The notes beneath the pieces were generated by a model, which saw only the letters and a program-made list of their open reading frames with translations, ran no database searches and was not told where the DNA came from. Below are positions 10,785-20,400 of a stretch of DNA of 64,000 nucleotides, in pieces. The DNA lies in NCBI RefSeq assembly GCF_014202825.1, contig NZ_JACHHP010000003.1, positions 1 to 64,000 of the forward strand, read 5' to 3'. The position numbers and the translations under genes are program-made. Numbering within the stretch: the first letter of the stretch is position 1; each line of letters opens with the position of its first letter. Source of the DNA: Chiayiivirga flava. GTDB lineage: Bacteria > Pseudomonadota > Gammaproteobacteria > Xanthomonadales > Xanthomonadaceae.

Positions 10785-11771
10785 ATGACCAAGCCCGTCC
10801 GCGTCGCCGTCACCGGTGCAGCCGGCCAGATCGGCTATTCCCTCCTGTTCCGCATCGCCTCGGGCGAGATGCTCGGCAAGGACACGCCGGTCATCCTGCA
10901 GCTGCTCGAACTGCCGATGGAGAAGGCCCAGGCCGCGCTGAAAGGCGTGATCATGGAACTCGAGGACTGCGCGTTCCCGCTGCTCGCCGGCGTCGTCGGC
11001 ACCGACGATCCCGAAGTCGCGTTCAAGGACGCCGACATCGCGCTCCTCGTCGGCGCGCGTCCGCGCGGCCCGGGCATGGAGCGCAAGGACCTGCTGCTCG
11101 AAAACGCCAAGATCTTCACCGCCCAGGGCGCGGCGCTGAACAAGGTGGCCTCGCGTGACGTGAAGGTGCTCGTGGTCGGCAACCCGGCCAACACCAACGC
11201 CTACATCGCGATGAAGTCGGCGCCGGACCTGCCGGCGAAGAACTTCACCGCCATGCTGCGCCTCGACCACAATCGCGCGCTCTCGCAGCTCGCGGCCAAG
11301 GCCGGCGTGGCGGTGGGCGACATCGAGAAGCTGGTGGTGTGGGGCAACCACTCGCCGACGATGTACCCGGACTACCGCTTCGCAACGGTGAAGGGCGAAT
11401 CGCTCAAGGACAAGATCGGCGACGACGCCTGGAACCGCGACACCTTCATCCCGAAGGTCGGCAAGCGCGGCGCGGCGATCATCGAAGCACGCGGCCTGTC
11501 CTCGGCGGCCTCGGCGGCGAACGCCGCCATCGACCACATCCGCGACTGGGTGCTCGGCACCGACGGCAAGTGGGTGACGATGGGCGTGCCGTCGGACGGC
11601 AGCTACGGCATCCCGAAGGACGTGATGTACGGCGTCGCCGTCACCTGCAAGAACGGCGAGTACACCCGCGTCGAAGGCCTCGACGTGGACGAGTACTCGC
11701 GTTCGATGATGGACAAGACGCTGGCCGAGCTCGAGGAAGAGCGCGCCGGCGTGGCGCATCTGCTGGGCTGA
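10785..11771 (+). CDS. mdh: Malate dehydrogenase (NAD-dependent)
   Basis: A 328-residue cytosolic TCA-cycle enzyme that oxidises malate to oxaloacetate. It belongs to the MDH type 2 group common in Xanthomonas and Burkholderia. Evidence: Rossmann motif GAAGQIG at residues 11-17, substrate-binding [27 protein letters not shown], the Asp in RLDHNRA and the catalytic His in [18 protein letters not shown] precedes the ATG. The gene stands alone and is followed by repeat element copy B. Confidence 0.96.
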   Translation: MTKPVRVAVTGAAGQIGYSLLFRIASGEMLGKDTPVILQLLELPMEKAQAALKGVIMELEDCAFPLLAGVVGTDDPEVAFKDADIALLVGARPRGPGMERKDLLLENAKIFTAQGAALNKVASRDVKVLVVGNPANTNAYIAMKSAPDLPAKNFTAMLRLDHNRALSQLAAKAGVAVGDIEKLVVWGNHSPTMYPDYRFATVKGESLKDKIGDDAWNRDTFIPKVGKRGAAIIEARGLSSAASAANAAIDHIRDWVLGTDGKWVTMGVPSDGSYGIPKDVMYGVAVTCKNGEYTRVEGLDVDEYSRSMMDKTLAELEEERAGVAHLLG

Positions 11772-11860
11772 TCCGCGCTGCGGCGGATCGCGCACTGCTC
11801 GTGCGCGCGTCCCGGCCGACTGGCACGGCCGCGACGCCACAAGGTGGCGGCGCCCGGAAG

Positions 11861-12092
11861 CCCCTCTCCCCGTGGGAGAGGGGTTGGGGAGAGGGTTCGG
11901 GACGCCCCGACGTCCGATCCCTCGTCGAGCTTCTCGAGCTTATTGCCTTGATAGGCCGAAGGTTTTCGTCGCAATGTGAGAACGGCAACGCGGCCTCGTA
12001 TGTTCCAGGGGCCACGGAACGTTGTCTCCCCGAGGCTTCGCCGGACCCTCATCCGCCCTTCGGGCACCTTCTCCCACGGGGAGAAGGGCTAA
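11861..12092. repeat. Paired-hairpin (CTCTCCC/GGGAGAG) repeat element, copy B
   Basis: The left arm is a CCCCTCTCCC-CGTG-GGAGAGGGG hairpin followed by TTGGGGAGAGGGTTCGGGACG. The right arm is ACCCTCATCCGCCCTTCGGG followed by a CACCTTCTCCC-AC-GGGGAGAAGGG hairpin. The right arm is the inverted counterpart of the left (TGAGGGT against ACCCTCA). The interior is about 130 bases and is partly alike in copy A. Located between mdh and the rpmI promoter. Confidence 0.82.
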
Positions 12093-12116
12093 AGCGGGGC
12101 GAGGCAGGGGCCAGGG

Positions 12117-12145
12117 CTGCAAACCCCCGAAAACCCCGCTATACT
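12117..12145 (+). promoter_or_regulatory. Candidate sigma-70 promoter of the rpmI-rplT operon
   Basis: -10 TATACT at 12140-12145 (5 of 6) with CTGCAA at 12117-12122 (3 of 6) 17 bases upstream. It would give a leader of about 160 bases in front of rpmI. The weak -35 keeps confidence moderate. Confidence 0.55.
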
Positions 12146-12191
12146 TCGCGGCCCGGTCGGATGGCCGGGGCGCTCCACGCTCCACCGGGTC

Positions 12192-12294
12192 GCGGGCCGC
12201 AAGGCCCGCAGACACCACACGCTGTTCCAAGCAGGAAGGAAAGCGCGGCTCCCGCCGCCGCTTGGACGAGTACATAAACATCGGCACAAAGCCG
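12192..12294 (+). promoter_or_regulatory. Structured 5' leader of rpmI-rplT, possible L20 autoregulatory region
   Basis: Three self-complementary segments lie in the presumed transcript. They are GCGGGCC-GCAA-GGCCCGC (12192-12209, 7-bp stem with a GNRA loop), TCCAAGC (12226-12232) with GCTTGGA (12260-12266) closing a larger stem-loop, and CGGC-ACAAA-GCCG (12282-12294) just before the AGGA ribosome binding site at 12301-12304. In E. coli and Bacillus, L20 represses this operon by binding leader RNA. That this leader is the L20 target is inference. Confidence 0.4.
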
Positions 12295-12312
12295 AACCTC
12301 AGGATCACCGTC

Positions 12313-12510
12313 ATGCCCAAGATGAAGACCAACCGGGCGGCAGCCAAGCGCTTCCGCAAGACCGGCTCCGGCAATTTCAAGTGCGGCCACGCCTTCAAGA
12401 GCCACATCCTCACGAAGAAGGCCACCAAGCGCAAGCGCAACCTGCGCGGCCCGAATTTCGTCCGTGCGGAAGACGCAGGTCGCGTCGCCCGCATGCTGCC
12501 GTACGCCTAA
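12313..12510 (+). CDS. rpmI: 50S ribosomal protein L35
   Basis: 65 residues, exact family length: [20 protein letters not shown], then [19 protein letters not shown] and the end ARMLPYA. A small basic large-subunit protein. The start at 12313 follows AGGA at 12301-12304; the in-frame upstream extension to 12022 runs through the repeat and is not coding. It is 12 bp before rplT and forms the usual rpmI-rplT pair, but infC is absent upstream. Confidence 0.97.
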   Translation: MPKMKTNRAAAKRFRKTGSGNFKCGHAFKSHILTKKATKRKRNLRGPNFVRAEDAGRVARMLPYA

Positions 12511-12522
12511 GGAGACCGGGTC

Positions 12523-12882
12523 ATGGCACGAGTCAAACGTGGTGTCACGGCGCGCCGCCGTCACAACAAGCTCATCTCCCGCGCGAAGGGTTACTACAAT
12601 GCCCGCCGCAAGGTCTATCGCGTCGCCAAGCAGGCCGTCATCAAGGCCGGCCAGTACGCGTACATCGGCCGCAAGCAGCGCAAGCGCCAGTTCCGCGCGC
12701 TGTGGATCGTCCGCATCAACGCCGCGGCGCGCCAGTACGGCCTGTCGTACAGCCGCCTGATGAACGGCCTCAAGAAGGCCGGCATCACGCTCGACCGCAA
12801 GGTGCTGGCCGACATCGCCGTGCACGACATCGCGGGTTTTGGTGCCATCGCCGACAAGGCCAAGGGCGCACTCGCAGCCTGA
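12523..12882 (+). CDS. rplT: 50S ribosomal protein L20
   Basis: 119 residues, full length: [51 protein letters not shown]. It binds 23S rRNA early in 50S assembly. In other bacteria it also represses its own operon. A strong Shine-Dalgarno AAGGAGACC precedes the ATG. Followed by a 196-base spacer with two hairpins before pheS. Confidence 0.98.
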   Translation: MARVKRGVTARRRHNKLISRAKGYYNARRKVYRVAKQAVIKAGQYAYIGRKQRKRQFRALWIVRINAAARQYGLSYSRLMNGLKKAGITLDRKVLADIAVHDIAGFGAIADKAKGALAA

Positions 12883-12908
12883 TTCACATCGGCTTGATGC
12901 ACATCGTC

Positions 12909-14092
<1,184 letters not shown>

Positions 14093-14095
14093 CGT

Positions 14096-14233
14096 CGGGA
14101 TTGGGGATTCGTGATTCGGGATTCGTCAGTGCCCGCAGGATGGCAGGCATGAGGAACCTCGGACGTGTCCCAAACTCGCCCGTGCGCGGCAAGCAGCTCC
14201 TACGAATCCCGAATCCCGAATCACGAATCCCGG
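14096..14233. repeat. ATTCGGGATTCG-type inverted repeat between pheS and pheT
   Basis: The left arm (14096-14125) is built of iterated GGGATTCG units with one GTGATTCG. The right arm (14203-14233) is its near-exact complement (CGAATCCC units with one CGAATCACG). About 77 bases separate the arms. It begins 4 bases after the pheS stop and ends 7 bases before the pheT start, so it is transcribed inside the operon and can form a long stem-loop. Confidence 0.85.
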
Positions 14234-14240
14234 TCTTCCC

Positions 14241-16619
14241 ATGAAATTCCCCGAATCCTGGCTGCGCGAACACGTCACCGTCGATGCCGACCGCGCCACG
14301 CTCGCCGCCACGCTCACCGCCATCGGTCTGGAAGTGGAAGCCGTCAACACGATCGGCAGCCCGCTCGACGGCGTGATCGTCGCGCAGATCGTCGCCTGCG
14401 AAAAACACCCGGAAGCCGACCGCCTCAAACTTTGCCGCGTCGATGTCGGCAACGGCGAGACGGTGCAGATCGTCTGCGGCGCGCCCAACGCGCGCGAAGG
14501 CCTCAAGGCCCCGCTCGCTACCGTCGGCACCACGATGCCCGGCGGCCTGGAGATCAAGCCCGCGAAACTGCGCGGCGTCGAATCCTTCGGCATGTTGTGT
14601 TCGGCCAAGGAGCTGGAGATCGACCCCGACGCCAGCGGCCTGCTCGAACTGCCGGCCGACGCCCCCGTCGGCACGTCGATCGCGCAGTACCTGGGCCTGC
14701 CCGACGCCAGTTTCGAGCTCAAGCTCACGCCCAACCGCGCGGACTGCTTCAGCGTGCGCGGCGTGGCCTTCGACGTGGCGGCCGCGTTCGGCAGCACGGT
14801 CGCGCCGTTTCCCGTCGCGCCGGTGCAGGCCGCGATCGCCAGCGAGCGCGCGATCGAGCTCGATGCCGGCCGCGACGTGCCGCGCTTCTGCGGCCGCATC
14901 ATCGAAGGCATCGATCCGGACGCAGCGACCCCGCTGTGGATGCGAGAACGCCTCAAGCGCGCGGGCCTGCGCCCGATTAGCGCGCTCGTTGACGTCACCA
15001 ATTACGTGATGCTCGAACTCGGCCAGCCGCTGCACGCGTTCGACAACGACGCGCTGCAGGGCACGGTGCGCGTGCGCCGCGCGAAGGCCGGCGAAACCCT
15101 GAAGCTGCTCGACGAACGCGAGGTCACGCTCGATTCCGACTTCCTCGTGGTGGCCGACGACGAGGGCGCGCTCGCGCTCGGCGGCATCATGGGCGGCTGG
15201 GATTCGCGCGTGACCGGCAGGACGCGCAACGTGTTCCTCGAAGCCGCGCACTGGGCGCCGGACGTGATCGCCGGCCGCGCGCGCCGGCTCGGCATGCACA
15301 CCGATGCCTCCCACCGCTTCGAGCGCGGCGTCGATCCGGAATTGCCGCGGGTGGCGGTGGAGCGCGCCAGCGCGCTGATCCTGGAGATCGCCGGCGGCCG
15401 TCCCGGGCCGCTCACCGAGGCCGCGTGGAAGGAGCATCTTCGTCCGCACGCGCCAGTGCTGCTGCGTCGCCAGCGCCTGGGCCGCATCCTCGGCATGGAG
15501 GTGCCGCCCGACGAGGTGGAGCGCATCCTGCTTGCACTCGGCATGACCGTGCTGGCGGACGTGGAAGGCTGGCGCGTCACACCGCCGTCACGCCGCTTCG
15601 ACATCGCGATCGAGGAAGACCTGATCGAGGAAATCGCGCGCATCCGCGGCTACGACGCGGTGCCGCTGCATGCACCCTCCGGCCAGATCGCGCTCGCGCC
15701 GATGCCCGAGGCGCGGGTCGAGCTGGCGGACCTGCGCCGGCAGCTGTGCGCGCGCGGCTACTTCGAGGCGATCAATTACGCCTTCCTCGATGCCGGCACG
15801 CTCAGGACCTGGTCGCTCGATGCCGACGCAGTGGCGCTCGCCAACCCGCTGTCGGCGGACCTCGGCGTGATGCGCACGTCGCTGCTGCCGGGCCTGGTGT
15901 CCGCGCTGCAGCGCAACCGCGCGCGCCAGCAGGAGCGTGTACGCCTGTTCGAAACCGGGCGTGTGTTCGCGCGCACCGCCGACGGGCTGCGGGAAACCCT
16001 GCGGGTGGCCGGCGTCGCCTGCGGCACGGCCAAGGCCGAGCAGTGGAACGCCACCCGCCGCGGGCTCGATTTCCACGACGTGCAGGGCGACGTGGAATCG
16101 CTGCTCGGCCTGTCGGGCGCGAATGTGAATTTCCGTTACGTTGCCGCGAGCGAGCCTTGGCTGCACCCGGGCCGCTCGGCCGAGCTGTGGCGAGGCGACG
16201 TGCGTGTCGGCGTGCTCGGACATCTGCATCCTGCGCTCGCCCAAGCGCTTGATATCGATGGGGAAGTGCTGGCATTCGAGCTCGATGCGGAGGCGCTGGT
16301 CGAGCGCGTGCTGCCGCGCGCGGCCGATCTGTCGAAATACCCCTCCGTGCGCCGCGATCTGGCCGTGGTGGTGGCGCAGGACACGCCCTGGAGCGCGCTG
16401 GAGGCCAGTTTGCGTGCCGCGCTCGGACCCCTGCTGCGCGAGGTGCGGCTGTTCGATCAGTACCGTGGAACGGGCCTAGAACCGGGGTTCAAGAGCCTCG
16501 CTATGGGCTTGATTTTACAGGATGGTTACCGCACCCTTCACGACGCAGACACCGACGCGGCCGTGCAGGCCGCGCTGGTGGCGCTGCAGCACGATTGCAG
16601 CGCAAGAATCAGGGGATGA
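14241..16619 (+). CDS. pheT: Phenylalanyl-tRNA synthetase beta subunit
   Basis: 792 residues, family length. It starts [12 protein letters not shown]. Next come the tRNA-binding (OB/EMAP) domain at about residues 39-150 ([15 protein letters not shown]), the B3/B4 editing domain (about 210-385, with [14 protein letters not shown]), the B5 domain, the catalytic-like core and the C-terminal ferredoxin-like anticodon-binding domain ([13 protein letters not shown]). It partners PheS for tRNA-Phe charging and edits mischarged Tyr. One base separates its stop from the ihfA start. Confidence 0.97.
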   Translation: MKFPESWLREHVTVDADRATLAATLTAIGLEVEAVNTIGSPLDGVIVAQIVACEKHPEADRLKLCRVDVGNGETVQIVCGAPNAREGLKAPLATVGTTMPGGLEIKPAKLRGVESFGMLCSAKELEIDPDASGLLELPADAPVGTSIAQYLGLPDASFELKLTPNRADCFSVRGVAFDVAAAFGSTVAPFPVAPVQAAIASERAIELDAGRDVPRFCGRIIEGIDPDAATPLWMRERLKRAGLRPISALVDVTNYVMLELGQPLHAFDNDALQGTVRVRRAKAGETLKLLDEREVTLDSDFLVVADDEGALALGGIMGGWDSRVTGRTRNVFLEAAHWAPDVIAGRARRLGMHTDASHRFERGVDPELPRVAVERASALILEIAGGRPGPLTEAAWKEHLRPHAPVLLRRQRLGRILGMEVPPDEVERILLALGMTVLADVEGWRVTPPSRRFDIAIEEDLIEEIARIRGYDAVPLHAPSGQIALAPMPEARVELADLRRQLCARGYFEAINYAFLDAGTLRTWSLDADAVALANPLSADLGVMRTSLLPGLVSALQRNRARQQERVRLFETGRVFARTADGLRETLRVAGVACGTAKAEQWNATRRGLDFHDVQGDVESLLGLSGANVNFRYVAASEPWLHPGRSAELWRGDVRVGVLGHLHPALAQALDIDGEVLAFELDAEALVERVLPRAADLSKYPSVRRDLAVVVAQDTPWSALEASLRAALGPLLREVRLFDQYRGTGLEPGFKSLAMGLILQDGYRTLHDADTDAAVQAALVALQHDCSARIRG

Positions 16620-16620
16620 C

Positions 16621-16920
16621 ATGGCTTTGACCAAGGCAGACATGGCCGAGCGGCTGTTCGAGGACGTGGGCCTCAACAAGCGCGAGGCCAAGGAATTCGT
16701 CGACGCGTTCTTCGACACGCTGCGCGATGCACTGCAGCGCGGCCAGCAGGTGAAATTGTCCGGTTTCGGCAATTTCGACCTGCGCCAGAAGAATCAGCGC
16801 CCGGGAAGGAACCCGAAAACCGGCGAGGAGATCCCCATCTCCGCACGCACGGTCGTCACCTTCCGTCCCGGGCAGAAGCTGAAGGAACGCGTGGAAGCGT
16901 ATGCTGGACCCGGGCAGTAA
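16621..16920 (+). CDS. ihfA: Integration host factor alpha subunit
   Basis: A 99-residue HU/IHF family DNA-bending protein. It has [17 protein letters not shown] at the N-terminus, [25 protein letters not shown] with the intercalating proline arm, and [16 protein letters not shown]. It heterodimerises with IhfB in the nucleoid. The pheT-ihfA linkage is conserved in gammaproteobacteria. Its last 20 bases overlap the start of the MerR-type gene. Confidence 0.97.
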   Translation: MALTKADMAERLFEDVGLNKREAKEFVDAFFDTLRDALQRGQQVKLSGFGNFDLRQKNQRPGRNPKTGEEIPISARTVVTFRPGQKLKERVEAYAGPGQ

Positions 16921-17257
16921 CCGCGAACTCCCGCCCATCCCGGCGAAGCGCTACTTCACCATCGGTGAGGTCAGCGAGCTGTGCGACGTGAAGCCGCACG
17001 TGCTGCGTTACTGGGAGACCGAGTTTCCGAACCTGAAGCCGGTGAAGCGGCGCGGCAACCGGCGCTACTACCAGCGCCACGACGTGCTGACCATCCGCCA
17101 GATCCGTTCGCTGCTGTACGAGCAGGGCTTCACCATCACCGGTGCGCGCCAGCGGCTGGAGGGCGAGCAGGGCAAGGCCGAGGCGACCATTTCCTCGCAG
17201 ATCGTCCGCCAGGTGCGGATGGAGCTCGAGGAAGTGCTGCAGCTGCTGCGGCGCTGA
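16901..17257 (+). CDS. MerR-family transcriptional regulator downstream of ihfA
   Basis: 118 residues. An N-terminal winged-helix DNA-binding domain reads [25 protein letters not shown], with the [19 protein letters not shown] wing. A short C-terminal helix ([17 protein letters not shown]) probably dimerises. There is no effector domain and no cysteine cluster for metals. This gene follows ihfA in many gammaproteobacteria, but its regulon is not established. It overlaps ihfA by 20 bases in another frame, so it is translated from the same mRNA. No terminator was recognised in the 155 bases to the convergent gene. Confidence 0.9.
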   Translation: MLDPGSNRELPPIPAKRYFTIGEVSELCDVKPHVLRYWETEFPNLKPVKRRGNRRYYQRHDVLTIRQIRSLLYEQGFTITGARQRLEGEQGKAEATISSQIVRQVRMELEEVLQLLRR

Positions 17258-17412
17258 GGCGTGCTGCCGGCGCGGCAACGCGCCGGGCCGGTCGCGCCGA
17301 CGTGCCTGCCGCCCCCCGAGCCATGCGTTCAGTGCGACGCGGGTCGTCGGCGTCCGGTGTCGTCAGGCCCGAGTGACGCGCGGGGGAGGCTGTCGCCGCT
17401 CCGGCGTTGCCG

Positions 17413-20400
17413 TCATGCCGTGCGAAACAGGCCCCGCACCGCGTCGCGCGCCGCCTCGAAGGAAAAGTGCCGTCGCACGTTGTCCAGTCCGTGGTCGGAG
17501 AGCGACGTCCAGAGCGCCTCGTCCTCGTACGCGCGCACGATCGCGTCGGCGAACTCGGCCGGTTCCTGCGCCACGAGCACGTCGCGCCCGGCCTCGGCAT
17601 GCATGCCTTCCACCGCGATCGGCGTGGCGATCACCGGCTGGCCGTAGCTCATGCTCATGTTGACCTTGCCCTTCACGCCGGCGCCGTAGCGCAGCGGCGC
17701 GACGGCGAGCCGGATGTCGTCGAGCATCGGCTCCAGGTCCGCGACGAAGCCGTGGAACACGACGCCGTCGATGTCGCCGAGCGCGCGCACCGCGTCGGTG
17801 GCGCGGCTGCCGACGAGGTGGAAGCGCACGTCCGGCAGACGCGCCCGCACCCGCGGAAAGATCTCGTGCACGAACCAGGTCGCGGCGTCGATGTTCGGCG
17901 GATGCTGGAAGCCGCCGACGAACACCAGGTCGCGCCGCTGCGCGAAGTCGCGCCGACGGCCGAACACCTCGTGCACGTTCGACAGCACCTCCACGCGCGC
18001 GCCGGGCGCCTCGCGCGCCAGCAGCTCCCGTTCGACCGGGCTCACCACGAGGGTCGCGTCGCAGCTGCGGATCAGGGCGAGTTCCTTGTCGCGCGTCTGC
18101 GCCGCGGTGCGTGCGAGATCCTCGCGGCCGGAGAGCGCCGCCTCGCGCTGCTCGCGCAGGTAGTGCAGGTCCACGGTGTCGAACACCAGCGTCGCCTGCG
18201 GCGCGTGCAGCCGCACCAGTCCGACGTAACTCGACGCGATGTAGTGGCGGCTGATGAACACCAGGTCGAAGCGCTTGCCGTTGTCGGCAAACCAGCGCAC
18301 CGGCTCGCTCAGCCACGGGTGCCACAGCACCTCGATGCCCAGCTGCTGCAGCGCCGCCGTGTACGTCTCCACCCAGGCCCGGTTGTCGGCGAAGAAGGTC
18401 ACCGCGCAGCCGTCCGCGCGCAGTACCTTCATGAGGTTCACCAGGCGCAGCGAGCCCGAATCGTGGTCGGGCTGCGGCGTGGTCGCATCGATGACGAGAA
18501 CGCGCCGTGTGGCGCGCTGTTCGCGCGCGATGGCGATGTCGGTGCCGGGCGGCACATGCGTCGCGAGCACCTCGCGCCAGCGTTCGACGAACTTTTGCTG
18601 GTTGATCGCCTGGAAGCGCTTGGTGCCGCTCCCGGCCACGTCGGTGCCCGAGGTGACGCCTTCGAAATGCACCACCACGCTCGCCGGCTGGTACAGCACG
18701 CGCAGGCCGGCGGCACGCACCTTCATCGCCAGATCGGTGTCTTCATAGTAGGCCGGTGCGTAGTGGCTGTCGAAGCCGCCGAAGCTGCGGAACAGCGAGG
18801 CGCGCAGCGCGATCGCGGCGCCGGAGCAGTAGTCGACGTCGCGCACGTAGTTGTAGCGTGCGTCGGCGGGGTCGTCGAAGCGGCCGTAGTTCCAGCCCGA
18901 GCCGTCCGAGAAGACGATGCCGCCGGCCTCCTGCAGCCGCCCGTCCGGGTAGACGAGTTTTGCACCGACGAGGCCGACGTTGTCGTGCCGTTCGAACGTA
19001 TCGAGCAGGGCATCGAGCCAGCCCGGCTGCACCGCGGTGTCGTTGTTGAGGAACACGATGAACTCGCCGTTCGCGATCGCGGCGCCGGCGTTGCACGCGC
19101 CGATGAAACCGAGGTTCTGCGCGTTGCGGACGTAGCGCAGGCCGGGCACCTGCGGCAGGCGCTGCGCCGATTCGTCGCCGGAGCAGTCGTCGACGACGAT
19201 GACCTCGAACGTGCTCGCATCGGTCATCGCGGCAAGCGCGGCGAGGCAGGTGCGCGTGTGGTGGAAGTGGTTGTACACCGGCACCACGATGCTCGCGCGC
19301 GGCGCCTCCGGCTGCGGCAGCGCGGGCAGCGGTGCGTCGTCGGGCTGCGTCTGCGGCAGCACCAGCGCAGTGGACGGTTGTGCCGGCTTGAACTCGTCGC
19401 CGATGCGCCGCAGCGTGCCACCCAGGCCGCGCAGTTTCAGACTGCGCTGGAAGCGGTGTCGCAGCGCGAGCGCGCGTTTGGCCTGGAACGCGGCGCGTGC
19501 CGGCAGCGCTTCGATGCGCCGGCGCGCCCAGCGCAGCGGTTTGGTCAGGCGCCAGGAACTGCTGCGCAGGATGTCGTCGAGCAGGTTGCGCGTGCGCGCG
19601 TGGGCGTCACGCTCGCGCGCGATCTCGGCATCCAGGCGGGTCTGCTCCGATACCACGAGTGCCTTGAGGCGCTCGGTTTCGGCCAGCAGCGTCTGGGCCC
19701 AGGCGCCGCGTGCGTCGACCTCGCCCTGCAGCCGCGCGGCGAGCGCGGTCAGCTCGTTGGTCTGCGTTTCCAGCGACTTCGCCCAGCGCGTCCGATCGCG
19801 TGCGATGCGTTCCTGCGTCGCGGCCCAGTCGGCGCGCTGTTCGAGTTCGCGCTGGCGTTGCGCCAGCAGCACGTGCGCGGCGCGCAGCTCCGCGGCACGA
19901 CGGGCGAGCGCGGCCTCGGTCTGCAGCGGCGCGGCGCCGAGCATCGCGCGCAACGGCGGCGCGGCCGGCGCAGGTTGCGCGGGCAGCGCGTCCGCATAAC
20001 GCGCCGCCATTGCCGGCAGCGTCGGCAGCGCGGGGCGCGCGGCTGCGCGCAGCGCCTGCAGCGGCGCGCGATCGTCGCGTAGCTGCGCGAGCAGTCGGGC
20101 GAGCGCCTGTGCCTCGGGCGCCACCAGCAGGCCGTCGCGGCCGTGCTCGATGCGTTCGGCGAAACTGCCGAGCCGCGTCGCGATCACCGGCACGCCCAGC
20201 TGCCACAGTTCGGACAGCGTGTAGCTGTAGGTTTCGGCCACCGTGGACGCGAGCAGCGCCGCATCCGGACGCAGCTGCGCAAGCAGCGCGGGCAGCGCGT
20301 CGCGCTCGTAGTTCATCGCCACGTGGACGCCGCGCCGGCCGAAGAAGCGCATCGCCGCGGCGCCACCGCCGAGCAGCACGAGTTCGACGCGCTCGGGCAG

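Larger units (their letters stand above)
11772..12312. other. mdh-rpmI intergenic region
   Basis: 541 bases with no coding region that can be supported. In order it holds a short GC-rich stretch, the paired-hairpin element (11861-12092), a candidate promoter (12117-12145) and a structured leader (12146-12312). infC, which normally precedes rpmI, is not here; no IF-3-like peptide was found in the frames read. Confidence 0.75.

Noticed and set aside
11772-12312. A hidden or fragmented infC upstream of rpmI
   Set aside because: The reading frames in this stretch pass through the repeat element and contain no IF-3-like sequence.
17258-17412. A tRNA gene after the MerR-type regulator
   Set aside because: I looked for a GTTCGAATC-type T-loop and cloverleaf arms in the spacer and saw none. 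No tRNA was recognised anywhere in the window.
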